From: an uncultured Paracoccaceae bacterium
GTDB lineage: Bacteria > Pseudomonadota > Alphaproteobacteria > Rhodobacterales > Rhodobacteraceae
Assembly: GCA_947503935.1 (NCBI GenBank)
Contig: CANNFR010000001.1
Span: 372,001 to 436,000, forward strand
Reading direction: 5' to 3'
Length of the DNA: 64,000 nt
In this document: positions 42,485 through 52,700 of the stretch, piece after piece
How positions within the stretch are numbered: the first letter of the stretch is position 1
How the letters are laid out: each line of letters opens with the position of its first letter
Made by a program: the position numbers and the translations under genes
Notes under the pieces: model-generated
Told to the model about the DNA's origin: nothing
Database searches by the model: none
The model's input: the letters and a program-made list of their open reading frames with translations, nothing else

Positions 42485-43783
42485 TCAGTCCTCGCGCAGC
42501 GCGCGGTTGAAATAGACGGCAAGGGGCCGGATCAGGTATTCCAGCGGGCTGCGATCGCCCGTGCGGATATAGGCCTCAACCGGCATGCCGGGGACCAGGG
42601 CCAACCCTTCGAGCTTACCCATCTCGCCATCATCGGGCACGATTTCGGCGCGGTAGAATGTCTGGCCGGTGCGTTCATCGGCGAAGGTATCGGCAGAGAC
42701 GCGGGTGACCTTGCCGAAAAGCTCGGGCGTGGTGCGCGCGTCGAAGGCCGGAAAGCGCAAGGTTACCGGCTGGCCCAGATAGACCTGATCGACATCGATG
42801 GCGGGGATCTGGCTGGTGATGACCAGCGGGCGGTCCTGCGGGATCAGATACATGACCGGATCGGCGGGCCGCACGACCGCGCCGGGGCCGAAGACCTGCA
42901 ATCCGAAGATCACACCCCCCACCGGCGCGCGGATATCCAGCCGTGACAGCCGCAATCTCAGCGCGCCGCGGCGTTCGGCCAGTTCAAGCTCGCGGAATTG
43001 CAGGTCGCGCAATTGGGTGATCGCCTCTTCGCGGATGCGGGTGGCGATGCGCAGGATCTCGATATCGATCTCGGTGACGCGTTCTTGGGCCTGGCCTTCG
43101 CTGGCGATCAGTTCGCCAAGTTCGCCGCGCAGCCGGGCTTCTTCGCGTTGCAGGCTGAGAACGCGGCTGGCTTGTGCCAGGCCCCGGTCGAGCAGCGATT
43201 GCTGATCGGCCAGTTCCTGCGCGATGAGGGTGATCTGGGTATCGAGCGCGCCCTGTTGCGCGTTGATCCCGTTGATTTGGGTCGCGATCTGGCCGCGTCG
43301 CTTTTCCAGCTGCGCCACTTCTTGTTCAACCGAGGCTGCGCGCGCCTCAAGCAGCCGCAACTGACCTTCCATCTGCTCGGCCACATCGCGACTATTCTGG
43401 GATACCTCGATCAATTCGTCGTCGAATGTGATGTCGGTGGTCTGGTCACGTTCGGCTTCAAGCCGGGCACTGCGCGCCATCAGTTCGAACAATTGCCCCT
43501 CGACGATGGCCAGCTCCGAGGTCAGCACGCGTTCATCGAGACGGACCAGCACGTCCTCGGCGGCGACGGTATCGCCTTCGCGGACCAGAACCTCGGCGAC
43601 CAATCCGCCATCGGGGTGCTGGACGACCTGGCGATTCTGTTCGACCTCGATCTGGCCCGTGGCCACGACCGCGCCCGAGATTGAGGCGAACGTGGCCCAG
43701 GTTCCAAAGCCGCCCAGAAGCAGGGCCAGGGTCAGGAAGCCCACCAGAAGCGGCCCGCGCGCCGAAAGTATACGCCCGCTCAC
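42485..43783 (-). CDS. Type I secretion membrane fusion (HlyD-family) adaptor
   Basis: A 432-residue periplasmic adaptor with one N-terminal membrane helix ([20 protein letters not shown]), a lipoyl-like half ([20 protein letters not shown]), long coiled-coil hairpin (about residues 90-280, rich in Glu/Gln/Leu heptads) and a beta-barrel end. It bridges the ABC ATPase to an outer-membrane TolC-like channel. It overlaps the ATPase gene by four bases. No TolC homologue is in the window. Confidence 0.9.
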   Translation of the reverse strand: MSGRILSARGPLLVGFLTLALLLGGFGTWATFASISGAVVATGQIEVEQNRQVVQHPDGGLVAEVLVREGDTVAAEDVLVRLDERVLTSELAIVEGQLFELMARSARLEAERDQTTDITFDDELIEVSQNSRDVAEQMEGQLRLLEARAASVEQEVAQLEKRRGQIATQINGINAQQGALDTQITLIAQELADQQSLLDRGLAQASRVLSLQREEARLRGELGELIASEGQAQERVTEIDIEILRIATRIREEAITQLRDLQFRELELAERRGALRLRLSRLDIRAPVGGVIFGLQVFGPGAVVRPADPVMYLIPQDRPLVITSQIPAIDVDQVYLGQPVTLRFPAFDARTTPELFGKVTRVSADTFADERTGQTFYRAEIVPDDGEMGKLEGLALVPGMPVEAYIRTGDRSPLEYLIRPLAVYFNRALRED

Positions 43784-45531
43784 CGCACGCCTCCGGGGAC
43801 GTTCTGCCGAACCTGATCGTGGTTGGCGACTGTTTCCTTCAGCACCTCATCCCGCGGGCCGAACGCGCGGCGCAAGCCCCCTTCAAGCACCAGTAGCAGA
43901 TCGCATTCGCGAATCGCGGCGGGGCGGTGGGCCATGATCAGCACCGATTTGCCCTGTTGCTTGAAACTGCGGATCGCCTCGTTCAACGCGATGGACCCGG
44001 CATTGTCGATGTTCGAATTCGGCTCATCCAAAACCAGCAGCACCGGATCGCCGAACAGGGCACGCGCAAGGCCGATCCGCTGGATCTGCCCACCCGACAG
44101 GCGCCCGCCATTGGCGGTGACACGGGTATCGTAGCCGTCGGGAAATTCGACGATCATATCATGGGCGGCCGCGCGTTTGGCGGCATCGACGATATCGGCG
44201 TCCTTGGCATCGGGGTCGAGCCGGGCGATGTTTTCGGCAATGGTGCCGTCAAACAACGTCACCCGCTGCGGCAGATAGCCGATCAGACGGCCCAGAACGT
44301 CTGGCGCGTATTGATCGATCGAGATACCGCCCAGCTTCAGCCGCCCCGAGGCCGGTTTCCACACGCCTGTGATGGCCCGCGCGAGCGACGATTTGCCCGC
44401 CCCTGACGGACCGATCACACCCAGCGCCTGGCCCGGCGCCACGTTGAATGAGATCATGCGCAGCGTCGCCTGTTTCTCGCCCGGCGGCACCAGAGAGAGG
44501 TTCTCGACATCCAGCCGTGCTTCGGGCCGGGGCAGTTCGGTGCGCTGCGGTTCCTCGCCCACCTGGCTGAGCAACCCGGCAAGCGCCCGCCAGCCGTTCA
44601 GGCCCTGCTGCACCAATTCCCACTGGCCGATGGCCTGTTCAATCGGCGCCAGCGCCCGGCCGAGCAGGATCGACGCGGCAATCATTGCACCGGCCGAAAC
44701 CTGGCCTTGCAAGACCAGCCAAGCGCCCAGCGCCAGCATGGCCGATTGCAACAGCAGCCGAAGCGCCTTGGTGGCGGCGGTGAAGCCCCCGGTTCGGTCG
44801 CCCGTGCCGGTCGAGGCCTCAAGCGCGCGGGCGCGCAGATGCTCCCACCGGGCGAAAGCGGCGCGTTGCATGCCAAGGCTGCGCACCGTTTCGGCCTCAG
44901 TCGCGATCTGGTCGGCCATGCGGTTGGCGGCCTCGGTCACGCCGGCCGCTTCACGCGCCGAGGCGCGCGTTGTCAGCTGATTGGCCAACGCGATGCAGAT
45001 CAGAACCAGCCCGCCGACCACGGCCAGAGAGCCCAGAAGCGGATGGAAGATGAAGATGCCCAGGAGGAAAATGGGCGTCCAGGGAATGTCGAACGCGGCC
45101 ATCAGAACGGGCGAGCCTACCAGGCGCTGCACCGCTTCAAGGTCGCGCAAACTGCCGGGGCGGGGGGCGTTGGCGGTATCGGGAATGACGGCCGCGCGCA
45201 GCAGCACGGCCGAGAAAACGCGCGAATCGAGCGTGGTGCGCAACCGCGCGGCAACCCTGCCCATGACGCGGCCCCGCGCAAAGTCGAGGATGCCCATCGT
45301 GCCGTAGAGAAAGATCACCAGCACCGTCAGCGCCAGAAGCGTTTCTTCCGAGCCGCTGCCCAGCACCCGGTCATAGACCTGCAGCATGAAGATCGGGCCG
45401 GTCAGCATCAGCAGATTGACGAACACGCTGAACAGGCCCACCGACCAGATCAGCGATCGACTTTGTTTGCGCACGGCGGCCAGTTCAGCCCGGCCACGAT
45501 CAGCGCCCGTATGGGGGGGTTGCTTGCTCAT
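43780..45531 (-). CDS. Type I secretion ABC transporter permease/ATPase
   Basis: A 583-residue half-transporter of the PrtD/RsaD class that exports RTX-type proteins. The N-terminal six-helix membrane domain (from [20 protein letters not shown]) lacks a C39 peptidase or cyclolysin-like domain. The ATPase has [13 protein letters not shown] (Walker A), [20 protein letters not shown] (signature) and [14 protein letters not shown] (Walker B). Coupled to its adaptor downstream. No RTX substrate gene with GGxGxDxUx repeats is nearby. Confidence 0.92.
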   Translation of the reverse strand: MSKQPPHTGADRGRAELAAVRKQSRSLIWSVGLFSVFVNLLMLTGPIFMLQVYDRVLGSGSEETLLALTVLVIFLYGTMGILDFARGRVMGRVAARLRTTLDSRVFSAVLLRAAVIPDTANAPRPGSLRDLEAVQRLVGSPVLMAAFDIPWTPIFLLGIFIFHPLLGSLAVVGGLVLICIALANQLTTRASAREAAGVTEAANRMADQIATEAETVRSLGMQRAAFARWEHLRARALEASTGTGDRTGGFTAATKALRLLLQSAMLALGAWLVLQGQVSAGAMIAASILLGRALAPIEQAIGQWELVQQGLNGWRALAGLLSQVGEEPQRTELPRPEARLDVENLSLVPPGEKQATLRMISFNVAPGQALGVIGPSGAGKSSLARAITGVWKPASGRLKLGGISIDQYAPDVLGRLIGYLPQRVTLFDGTIAENIARLDPDAKDADIVDAAKRAAAHDMIVEFPDGYDTRVTANGGRLSGGQIQRIGLARALFGDPVLLVLDEPNSNIDNAGSIALNEAIRSFKQQGKSVLIMAHRPAAIRECDLLLVLEGGLRRAFGPRDEVLKETVANHDQVRQNVPGGVR

Positions 45532-45677
45532 ATGATCTGTTGGTCGGCCCTTGGTCGGGATGGTTCAAAAACAACTATCGCACTGCGCATATCTTCTCCT
45601 AGCGGTGAAGGTACGAAGAAGGCGTTTAGATTTCCATTGTGATATGTTTATGGCGCGAGCCACCTGGCATCGCGGCC

Positions 45678-47834
45678 TCAGTTTGACCTCAAAAGTTCGT
45701 TGACCAGACTGTTTATGAACCCCTCAACCGGATCGCGCCGCGGGCGATATTGCTGCTGCTGTTGCGGCGGCGCCTGCACGACCGCAGGCGGCGGAGGCTC
45801 GCGCATCGGCAGCGGGTGGGCCGGGATTTCGGCGTTGATCCGCACCATGACCTCGCGCCAGATATCGGCAGGCAGGCCACCGCCCGTCACTTCGTTCAGG
45901 GGCGTGTTGTCATCGTTGCCCATCCACACGCCCACGACATAATCGGCCGTGAAGCCAATGAACCAGGCATCCCGCGCGCTTGAGGTCGTGCCGGTCTTGC
46001 CAGCGGCCTGACGGTCTTCCAGACGCGCCCGCGTGCCGGTGCCGGCCTGAATGACCCGGCTCATCATGTAGGTCAGTTGCTGTGCGGCATTCTCGCTGAT
46101 CACACGTTCGCCCATACCGCCGCCCTGGCCCATCAAAGGCTCACTTTCGCCCTGTAGGCGCAGGTCGATCAGGCCATAGGGCGTCACGCTGCTGCCGCCA
46201 TTCAGGATGCCGGCATAAGCGCCAGTCATCTCGATCAGGGTCGATTCCGATGACCCCAGCGCAAGGGCCGGACCCACGGCCAATTCGCTGTCGATGCCGA
46301 ATTGCTCGGCCACCGTCTTGACGATGTCGCGCCCGACATATTCCGAGATCTTGACTGCGGGTATGTTGCGCGATTGTGCCAGCGCGTCGATCAGAGTCAT
46401 CCGTCCTTTGAACTGCCGGTCGTAGTTGCGCGGGCAGTAATCGCCCGATCCAGGGACATTGATGCACCAGGGCTCATCCACCACCAGATCATTGGCATTG
46501 TGCCCCAGATCCAAGGCGGCGGCGTAGATGAAGGGCTTGAAGGATGAGCCGGTCTGGCGCTTTGCATGGGTTGCGCGGTTGAATGCGCCTGAAACCCGCG
46601 TCTCGCGCCCGCCCACCATCGCGCGCACAGCGCCATCGGCGGACATGACGACCACGCCCGCCTGCGCCTCGGACCCGTCGCGTACTTTCTCGGCAAAGAC
46701 GAATTCCACCGCCTCTTCCGCCGCGCGCTGCATCTTTTGATCCAGCGTGGTGCGCAGAATGACATCCTCGGTCGTCTCGCGCGTCAGGAACTCGGGGCCC
46801 GATTCCATCACCCAATCGGCGAAATACCCGCCCGCCGCGGCTTGCGCGGCCGAGCTCAGAGTGGCGGGGTTGGCCCGCGCGCGGTCGGCCTGGGACGCGG
46901 TCAGATAGCTCTGATCCTCCATCAGGTTCAGCACCATATTCGCCCGCTCTTGCGAGCGTTTGAGGTTGTTGGTCGGCGAAAACCGCGATGGCGCCACCAA
47001 AAGGCCCGCCAGCATGGCGCTTTCCTGCGGGGTCAGCTCATTGGCGGATTTGCCGAAATAGCGTTGGGCGGCGGCCTCGAACCCGCGCGATCCGGCGCCC
47101 AGATAGGCGCGGTTCAGGTAGATCGTCAGTATCTCATCCTTGGTATAGCGCATCTCCATCCCGATGGCGTAAAGCGCCTCTTTCGCTTTGCGCCACAGCG
47201 ATCCGCGCCGACAATCGGCTTCATATGCCGCTTCCGTTTCCCAGACGGTCGGGTCGTAAGGCACGCCCAGGCACAAAAGCTTGGCCGTCTGCTGCGTGAT
47301 GGTCGATCCGCCATGGCCCGACAAAGGCCCGCGGCCTTCGCGCATGTTGATGCGGATCGCGCTGGCGATACCCCGGGGCGAGATGCCGAAATGACGGTAG
47401 AACCGCTTGTCCTCGGTCGCCACGACCGCGTTCACCAGATGCGGCGAGGCGGTGTCTGGGGTGATCTTGCCGCCGAATTGTTCGCCGCGCCAGGCGAAGA
47501 CCTCGCCGTGCCGGTCCAGCATGGTGACCGACCCGCGGCTGCGGGCATCGACCAGTTCGGACACGGGCGGCAATTGCGCGGCGAAATAGGCGGCACCGCC
47601 GCCCACGACCAGGGCAACCGCCAGGGCGCCGCGCCAGGCAACCCCCCAGATCAGCCGCGTCAGAAAGCCCAGCGTCCCGGTCATGAACCGCAAGATGGGG
47701 TTTGAGGGCCGCGCCCGTACGCGGCGTGTCTTTTTCGCCGCCGGCTTCTTGGCCGCCGCCGGTTTGCGCGCAGGGCCAGCCGCCCGCCGCTTGTCCGCCA
47801 CCAGGGGTGGCCGTTTATTACCGTTTCCGCTCAT
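45678..47834 (-). CDS. Class A penicillin-binding protein (PBP1A-like bifunctional enzyme)
   Basis: A 718-residue glycosyltransferase-transpeptidase in the inner membrane. A basic Ala/Lys-rich cytoplasmic tail (1-45) precedes one helix (GALAVALVVGGGAAYFAAQL). The glycosyltransferase has VVATEDKRFYRHFG and GGSTITQQTAK. The transpeptidase motifs are SSFK, SRN (in AQSRNIPAVK) and KTGTT. A Gln/Pro-rich tail ends in EGFINSLVNELLR. It polymerises and crosslinks peptidoglycan during growth. Confidence 0.93.
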   Translation of the reverse strand: MSGNGNKRPPLVADKRRAAGPARKPAAAKKPAAKKTRRVRARPSNPILRFMTGTLGFLTRLIWGVAWRGALAVALVVGGGAAYFAAQLPPVSELVDARSRGSVTMLDRHGEVFAWRGEQFGGKITPDTASPHLVNAVVATEDKRFYRHFGISPRGIASAIRINMREGRGPLSGHGGSTITQQTAKLLCLGVPYDPTVWETEAAYEADCRRGSLWRKAKEALYAIGMEMRYTKDEILTIYLNRAYLGAGSRGFEAAAQRYFGKSANELTPQESAMLAGLLVAPSRFSPTNNLKRSQERANMVLNLMEDQSYLTASQADRARANPATLSSAAQAAAGGYFADWVMESGPEFLTRETTEDVILRTTLDQKMQRAAEEAVEFVFAEKVRDGSEAQAGVVVMSADGAVRAMVGGRETRVSGAFNRATHAKRQTGSSFKPFIYAAALDLGHNANDLVVDEPWCINVPGSGDYCPRNYDRQFKGRMTLIDALAQSRNIPAVKISEYVGRDIVKTVAEQFGIDSELAVGPALALGSSESTLIEMTGAYAGILNGGSSVTPYGLIDLRLQGESEPLMGQGGGMGERVISENAAQQLTYMMSRVIQAGTGTRARLEDRQAAGKTGTTSSARDAWFIGFTADYVVGVWMGNDDNTPLNEVTGGGLPADIWREVMVRINAEIPAHPLPMREPPPPAVVQAPPQQQQQYRPRRDPVEGFINSLVNELLRSN

Positions 47835-47947
47835 GTTCGCCCGGGCTGCTCTGACTGCTTTTTCCCACCATACCGAACCTCACACGGAAAGTGGAGCGGT
47901 GAGTGCATATTCTCACGCTGCGCTGCGGAAATTTTATCACGTCTAAA

Positions 47948-47968
47948 AAATAGGCAAATTGCCTATTT
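47948..47968. promoter_or_regulatory. Perfect palindrome upstream of glnK
   Basis: AAATAGGCAA and TTGCCTATTT flank one central A. It is in the 269-base gap between the PBP gene and glnK, within AT-rich sequence. It could be an operator or a hairpin; the regulator is unknown. Confidence 0.5.
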
Positions 47969-47970
47969 GG

Positions 47971-47985
47971 TGCAAAAAATGTGCA
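47971..47985. promoter_or_regulatory. NtrC-site-like dyad upstream of glnK
   Basis: TGCAAAAAATGTGCA resembles the NtrC consensus TGCAC-N5-GTGCA with one mismatch in the left arm. An NtrC site is expected before a glnK-amtB operon. I found no convincing sigma-54 -24/-12 element, consistent with Rhodobacter NtrC working with the housekeeping polymerase. Confidence 0.45.
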
Positions 47986-48009
47986 TTTTTGCGATGGCAT
48001 GCGCAAAAA
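47986..48009. promoter_or_regulatory. Second dyad upstream of glnK
   Basis: TTTTTGCG and CGCAAAAA are perfect arms around an 8-base spacer (ATGGCATG), directly abutting the NtrC-like dyad. The arrangement suggests a compound operator. Confidence 0.4.
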
Positions 48010-48103
48010 CACGCCTCCGACTCGTTGAGTTGCGCGCCCGTTCCCGCCCTGTTTTGAGCCACACGAAACGCAGGTCTGCTTGCGAAACGACAAGGGGAAG
48101 AAC

Positions 48104-48442
48104 GTGAAACTGATCATAGCAGCGATCAAACCGTTCAAGCTGGAGGAGGTGCGCGAAGCGCTCACCGCTATCGGCGTGCGGGGCATGATGGTGACCGAGA
48201 TCAAGGGCTTCGGCTCACAATCCGGTCACACCGAGATCTACCGTGGTGCTGAATACGCGGTGAATTTCGTCCCGAAGGTCAAGCTTGAAATCGTGGTCTC
48301 CGCCGCGATGGCCGACCAGGTGGTCGACACCATCCAGAAAACCGCCCGGACCGAGAAAATCGGCGACGGTAAAATCTTCGTTCTCGACGTTCAGCAGGCC
48401 GTGCGCGTGCGGACGGGCGAGATGAACGATGACGCGATCTGA
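48104..48442 (+). CDS. glnK: PII nitrogen regulatory protein
   Basis: A 112-residue PII trimer subunit that senses 2-oxoglutarate, ATP/ADP and uridylylation. The T-loop GHTEIYRGAEYAVNF places the modified tyrosine at Y51; the C-terminal signature GDGKIFVLDVQQAVRVRTGE is intact. The start is GTG 48104 with AAGGGGAAG upstream. It is followed 28 bases later by amtB, so it most likely gates the ammonium channel. Confidence 0.96.
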   Translation: MKLIIAAIKPFKLEEVREALTAIGVRGMMVTEIKGFGSQSGHTEIYRGAEYAVNFVPKVKLEIVVSAAMADQVVDTIQKTARTEKIGDGKIFVLDVQQAVRVRTGEMNDDAI

Positions 48443-48470
48443 CGACGCGACGGCAAAAGGACTGGCAATC

Positions 48471-49796
48471 ATGCAACTGACAAAAACACTGCCGCTTGTG
48501 GCAACTCTGATCGCGGTGCCGACGCTTGGCCTCGCGCAGGAGGCCGACACCACCCCGACGATGGAAGATATCGGCTTCATCTTCACCACCTTTATGTTCC
48601 TGGTGGCGGGATTCTTGGTCTTCTGGATGGCGGCGGGCTTTACCATGCTCGAAGCCGGCCTCGTGCGCCAGAAGAACACCACGATGCAGCTGATGAAGAA
48701 CATGGGCCTCTTCAGCTTTGCGGCGCTCATGTACTATCTAATCGGCTATAATCTGATGTATCCCGGCGATGGCTGGTCCATCGACGGCTGGCTCGGTGCC
48801 TTCGGCCCCGCCGTTCTTGAGGCTGTCGGGCTGGCCGACACCGAACCGGATCTGACCTATGCGTCCGTCGGCTCTGACTTCTTCTTCCAGCTGATGTTCT
48901 GCGCCACGACCGCCTCGATCGTCTCAGGCGCCCTGGCCGAGCGGATCAAGCTCTGGCCGTTCCTGATCTTCGTGATCATCCTGACGGGCTTCATCTATCC
49001 GATCCAGGCGTCTTGGAAGTGGGGTGGCGGCTATCTGGACAGCGAGCTTGGCTTCCTCGACTTCGCCGGTTCGACCGTTGTGCACTCGGTCGGCGGCTGG
49101 GCAGCCCTTGCAGGCGCCCTGATCCTGGGTCCACGCATCGGCAAGTACAAGGATGGCCGTGTTCATCCGATGCCGGGCGCCAATCTGCCACTGGCCACTC
49201 TGGGTACGTTTATCCTGTGGCTCGGTTGGTTTGGCTTCAATGGCGGCTCGCAGCTTTACATGGATACCGCAGGTAACGTGGCCGATATCAGCCGGATCTT
49301 TGCCAACACCAATACGGCGGCAGCCGGCGGCGCGATCGCGGCCCTGGTTCTGACGCAGCTCCTCTACAAGAAGGCCGATCTGACCATGGTGCTGAACGGT
49401 GCTTTGGCCGGCCTCGTCTCGATCACGGCAGAACCGCTGACCCCTGGCCTGGGCCAAGCGACCCTGATCGGGGCCGTTGGTGGTGTGATCGTGGTCTTCG
49501 CGGTGCCGTTCCTCGACAAGATGAAGATCGACGATGTCGTCGGCGCCATCCCGGTGCACCTTTTCGCCGGTATCTGGGGCACGCTGGCGGTGTTGCTGAC
49601 CAATAGCGACGCGACATTGATGGGTCAGCTTCTGCCGATCATCATCGTTGGTGCCTTCGTCTTCGGCGTCAGCCTTATGGTCTGGATCATCCTGAAAGGC
49701 CTGATGGGCATCCGCGTCAGCGAAGAGGCCGAGATCAATGGCCTCGATGTCTCCGAGCTTGGGATGGAAGCCTATCCCGAATTCGCCAAGGGCTAA
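48471..49796 (+). CDS. amtB: Ammonium transporter AmtB
   Basis: A 441-residue inner-membrane ammonium channel. A cleavable signal peptide (QLTKTLPLVATLIAVPTLGL, residues 2-21) precedes eleven hydrophobic helices. Conserved pore histidines lie in STVVHSVGGWAAL and GAIPVHLFAGIWGTL, and the gating phenylalanine region is present in FFFQLMFCATTAS. I prefer ATG 48471 with AAAGGA upstream to ATG 48429, since it begins directly with the signal peptide. Partner of GlnK. Confidence 0.94.
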   Translation: MQLTKTLPLVATLIAVPTLGLAQEADTTPTMEDIGFIFTTFMFLVAGFLVFWMAAGFTMLEAGLVRQKNTTMQLMKNMGLFSFAALMYYLIGYNLMYPGDGWSIDGWLGAFGPAVLEAVGLADTEPDLTYASVGSDFFFQLMFCATTASIVSGALAERIKLWPFLIFVIILTGFIYPIQASWKWGGGYLDSELGFLDFAGSTVVHSVGGWAALAGALILGPRIGKYKDGRVHPMPGANLPLATLGTFILWLGWFGFNGGSQLYMDTAGNVADISRIFANTNTAAAGGAIAALVLTQLLYKKADLTMVLNGALAGLVSITAEPLTPGLGQATLIGAVGGVIVVFAVPFLDKMKIDDVVGAIPVHLFAGIWGTLAVLLTNSDATLMGQLLPIIIVGAFVFGVSLMVWIILKGLMGIRVSEEAEINGLDVSELGMEAYPEFAKG

Positions 49797-49815
49797 GGCC
49801 AAGGCTTAAAACAAG

Positions 49816-49846
49816 AAAGGCCCGGGCATGAAGCGCCCGGGCCTTT
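49816..49846 (+). terminator. Rho-independent-type terminator after amtB
   Basis: AAAGGCCCGGGC and GCCCGGGCCTTT form a perfect 12-base-pair stem around ATGAAGC, followed by CCCGTTTTG. It starts 20 bases after the amtB stop and likely ends the glnK-amtB transcript. Confidence 0.85.
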
Positions 49847-49896
49847 CCCGTTTTGAAACATATCGCGCCGCTGGCGCTTAGGTTGAACAGAGCGCT

Positions 49897-51081
49897 TCAG
49901 ACCCCAACATCGGCAATCGCCTGCGCCAGGATCGGCACTGTCTTTTCGTTCAATCCCGCGATGTTCAGACGGCTGTCGCCCACCATGTAGATGCCATGCT
50001 CGGTCCGCAGCCGCTCAACCTGCTCGGGGCTGGCGCCGATGCGGCTGAACATGCCGCGATGCGCGGCGATGAACCCGAACCTGTCTGATCCCGTCGCGCG
50101 GCGCAATTCGTCAGCCAGTTGCTCGCGCAGGCGTAGCATGCCCAGGCGGGTCTCCTCCAACTCGGCCTCCCAATCGGCGCGCAAGCCTGGATCGTTCAGG
50201 ATCATCGTCACCAGCCGCGCGCCGTGATCGGGCGGGAACGAAAAGTTCTGACGGTTCAAAAAGGCCAGATTGGCCTGCGTCAGATCGCGGGTCTTGGCGT
50301 CCGGCGCGATGCCGATCAGAAGACCCGTCCGCTCGCGATAGATACCGAAATTCTTCGAACATGACGCCGCGATCAGCATCTCGGACAGGCGTGAGGCCAA
50401 AAGGCGCGTCGGCGCCGCATCGGCCTCAAGCCCGTCGCCGAAGCCCTGATAGGCCAGGTCGATCAGTGGGAAGGCCCCGGTCTTCGCCAGCGCGTCCGCC
50501 ACATCGGCCCATTCGGTCATGTTCAGATTGGCGCCGGTGGGGTTGTGGCAGCAGCCATGCAGCAGCAGCACGTCACCGGGTGCGACCTGGGCCAGGTCCG
50601 CCATCATGCCCTCAAAATCAACGCCGCGCGTCGCTTCGTCGAAATAGCGGTAATTGCGGGTCTTCAGGCCCAGATACTTCACGATGGAATTGTGGTTGGG
50701 CCAGGTCGGGTCGGACAGCCAGATCGTGGCCTCGGGCGCCGTCATCTTGACCAGCTCCAGCGCCTGACGCACCGCCCCGGTGCCGCCGGGCTCGGCCGCC
50801 GAGGCGACGCGGTCGGCGGGCACACTGTCGCCCAGGATCAGCGACGACAAAGCCGCGCCGAAGGCCGGGTCGCCGGTCAGACCGGTATAGGCCTTGGTCG
50901 TCTCAGCCTCCCAAAGCTGCTTTTCGGCCGTCTTCACCGTCCGCATGATCGGCGTCACGCCATCGGCGTTGCGGTAAACGCCCACGCCCAGGTCGATCTT
51001 CTGATCGCGCGGGTCGTCGCGGTACATCTGCATCAGCATCAGGATCTTGTCCTGCGGCTGCGTTTTTAGATCGTTCAGCAT
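49897..51081 (-). CDS. Aromatic/aspartate aminotransferase (class I, PLP)
   Basis: A 394-residue fold-type I aminotransferase of the TyrB/AspC group. Conserved parts are IDLGVGVYRNADGVTPIM, LLHGCCHNPTGANL (the usual NPTG), the PLP lysine in ASCSKNFGIYRERTG, and FSFPPDHGARLV. It interconverts aromatic or dicarboxylic amino acids and 2-oxo acids. AspC and TyrB cannot be separated by eye. It lies five bases downstream of the sulfurtransferase gene. Confidence 0.92.
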   Translation of the reverse strand: MLNDLKTQPQDKILMLMQMYRDDPRDQKIDLGVGVYRNADGVTPIMRTVKTAEKQLWEAETTKAYTGLTGDPAFGAALSSLILGDSVPADRVASAAEPGGTGAVRQALELVKMTAPEATIWLSDPTWPNHNSIVKYLGLKTRNYRYFDEATRGVDFEGMMADLAQVAPGDVLLLHGCCHNPTGANLNMTEWADVADALAKTGAFPLIDLAYQGFGDGLEADAAPTRLLASRLSEMLIAASCSKNFGIYRERTGLLIGIAPDAKTRDLTQANLAFLNRQNFSFPPDHGARLVTMILNDPGLRADWEAELEETRLGMLRLREQLADELRRATGSDRFGFIAAHRGMFSRIGASPEQVERLRTEHGIYMVGDSRLNIAGLNEKTVPILAQAIADVGV

Positions 51082-51085
51082 GTCC

Positions 51086-51940
51086 TCAAGCCTTTCCGGT
51101 GGCGATTTTCAGATCGGGGTAGAGGCCCCATTCGCTCCATGAGCCATCGTACAACGCATGACGTCGCCCCATTATTTCAAGGGCCAGCGATAAAATTGCC
51201 GCTGTCACGCCCGACCCGCAGGTCGTGATCACCGGTTTCGACGGATCGACGCCCGCCGCCGCAAAGGTTTCGGCCAGATCAGGGGGCGCCTTCATCGTAC
51301 CATCCGCATTCAGAAGGGTGCTGTAATGCACGTTTTGCGAGCCCGGAATATGGCCTGCGCGCAGGCCCTCGCGCGGCTCGTCCTCCTCGCCCGCGAACCG
51401 CCCGGGCGAGCGCGCGTCAACAATCGCCCAATCGCCAAGCTTGGCGGCCGCGGCGACTTGGGTCACGTCTTTCACCAGATCGTTGCGGCGCGTCACGGTC
51501 ATATGCCGGTCGCGGATCACGGGCGGCATGTCTTCGGTCTCGCGCCCCTCGGCCAGCCATTTCGGCAGACCGCCATCCAGCACGGCCACGTCTTCCTTGC
51601 CCATCAGGCGAAACAGCCACCAGACCCGCGCGGCCGAGAACAGGCCCGCCCCATCATAAACGACCACCTGATGCCCGTCGCCCACGCCCATGGCGCGCAG
51701 GCGGCTCATGAACTTTTCCGTCGTCGGCGCCATATGCGGCAGGTCCGAGCGCGCATCGCTGACATCGTCGATATCGAAATACCGCGCACCGGGGATATGC
51801 GCCTCGGCATACTCGGCCTTCGCATCGCGGCCCATATCGGGCAGGTAATACGACGCATCGAGGATCCGCAGATCGGGGTCTTTCAGATGCGCGGCCAGCC
51901 ACTGGGTCGAAACAAGCGTTTTGGGGTCGTTATAGGCCAT
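51086..51940 (-). CDS. sseA: 3-mercaptopyruvate sulfurtransferase (rhodanese family)
   Basis: A 284-residue two-domain rhodanese. The N-terminal domain is inactive-type; the C-terminal active loop is TTCGSGVTAAI, where CGSGVT is the MST-type loop (thiosulfate rhodaneses have CRKGVT). HIPGARYFDIDDVSD is the linker signature. It moves sulfur from 3-mercaptopyruvate to thiols or cyanide. ATG 51940 has GGAGGGCGGC upstream. The adjacent aminotransferase could make 3-mercaptopyruvate from cysteine, an inferred pathway link. Confidence 0.92.
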   Translation of the reverse strand: MAYNDPKTLVSTQWLAAHLKDPDLRILDASYYLPDMGRDAKAEYAEAHIPGARYFDIDDVSDARSDLPHMAPTTEKFMSRLRAMGVGDGHQVVVYDGAGLFSAARVWWLFRLMGKEDVAVLDGGLPKWLAEGRETEDMPPVIRDRHMTVTRRNDLVKDVTQVAAAAKLGDWAIVDARSPGRFAGEEDEPREGLRAGHIPGSQNVHYSTLLNADGTMKAPPDLAETFAAAGVDPSKPVITTCGSGVTAAILSLALEIMGRRHALYDGSWSEWGLYPDLKIATGKA

Positions 51941-52008
51941 GCCGCCCTCCCTATAGATCGCGGGAGAAGGCATACGCCGCAGGCGGAGGCAGAGCAAGCG
52001 TTTGCCGA

Positions 52009-52482
52009 TCAGCCGCCCTGCTTGAGCAACCGCTGCTTCTGGCGGTTCCAGTCCCGCTTGGCGCTGGTGTCGCGCTTGTCGGCCAGTTTCTTGCCCTTGG
52101 CGATACCGATCTTCAGCTTGGCGATGCCCCGGTCGTTGAAATAGAGCTTCAGCGGGATCAGCGTCATCCCCTCGCGCTGGGTCGCATTCCAAAGCCGCGA
52201 CAGCTCTTTGGCCGATACCAGCAGCTTGCGCCGGCGGCGTTCGTCATGGCCCCAGGTCTTGGCCTGCTTGAAGGGCGCCACATAGCTGTTGACCAGCCAC
52301 AGCTCACCATCCTCGACCGCCGCATAGCTCTCGGCGATATTCGCCCCGCCCTCGCGCAGCGATTTCACTTCCGAGCCCTGCAGGATGATCCCCGCCTCGA
52401 TGTCGTCCTCAATCGCATAATCAAACCGCGCCCGGCGGTTTTCGGCGATCAGTTTTGAGTTGGGGTCGGATTTCTTCATCAT
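52009..52482 (-). CDS. smpB: SsrA-binding protein SmpB
   Basis: A 157-residue RNA-binding protein that delivers tmRNA to stalled ribosomes. Family segments are [36 protein letters not shown] and [19 protein letters not shown]; the C-terminal tail ([18 protein letters not shown]) is the basic helix that mimics mRNA in the decoding channel. Start MMK at 52482 or 52479. The tmRNA gene itself is not visible in the window. Confidence 0.95.
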   Translation of the reverse strand: MMKKSDPNSKLIAENRRARFDYAIEDDIEAGIILQGSEVKSLREGGANIAESYAAVEDGELWLVNSYVAPFKQAKTWGHDERRRRKLLVSAKELSRLWNATQREGMTLIPLKLYFNDRGIAKLKIGIAKGKKLADKRDTSAKRDWNRQKQRLLKQGG

Positions 52483-52700
52483 GGGGCCGAAATAGGGGAG
52501 AGCCTCGGCAGAGTCTAGGTTGTGTCACCTCCCAACGATGCGCTTACGCAGGAGGGCTAGGACGTTACGAGACCTCTGTTCTTCAATGAAGGTTGAGTGA
52601 CGGCAACATATTTTGCAGCATGTTGGGTTTGCCTTTGCGGCTTGCCAGAAAAATGCCGGCTTCAGAAAGTTCGCAGGTAAAGCGTACTATGATCTAAAGC

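Noticed and set aside
46737-47705. 322-codon plus-strand frame across the PBP gene
   Set aside because: Antisense to the clear PBP1A glycosyltransferase domain; no motif.
47990-48060. Possible sigma-54 promoter before glnK
   Set aside because: No GG-N10-GC pair with TGGCAC/TTGCA character at correct spacing; closest strings miss the spacing.
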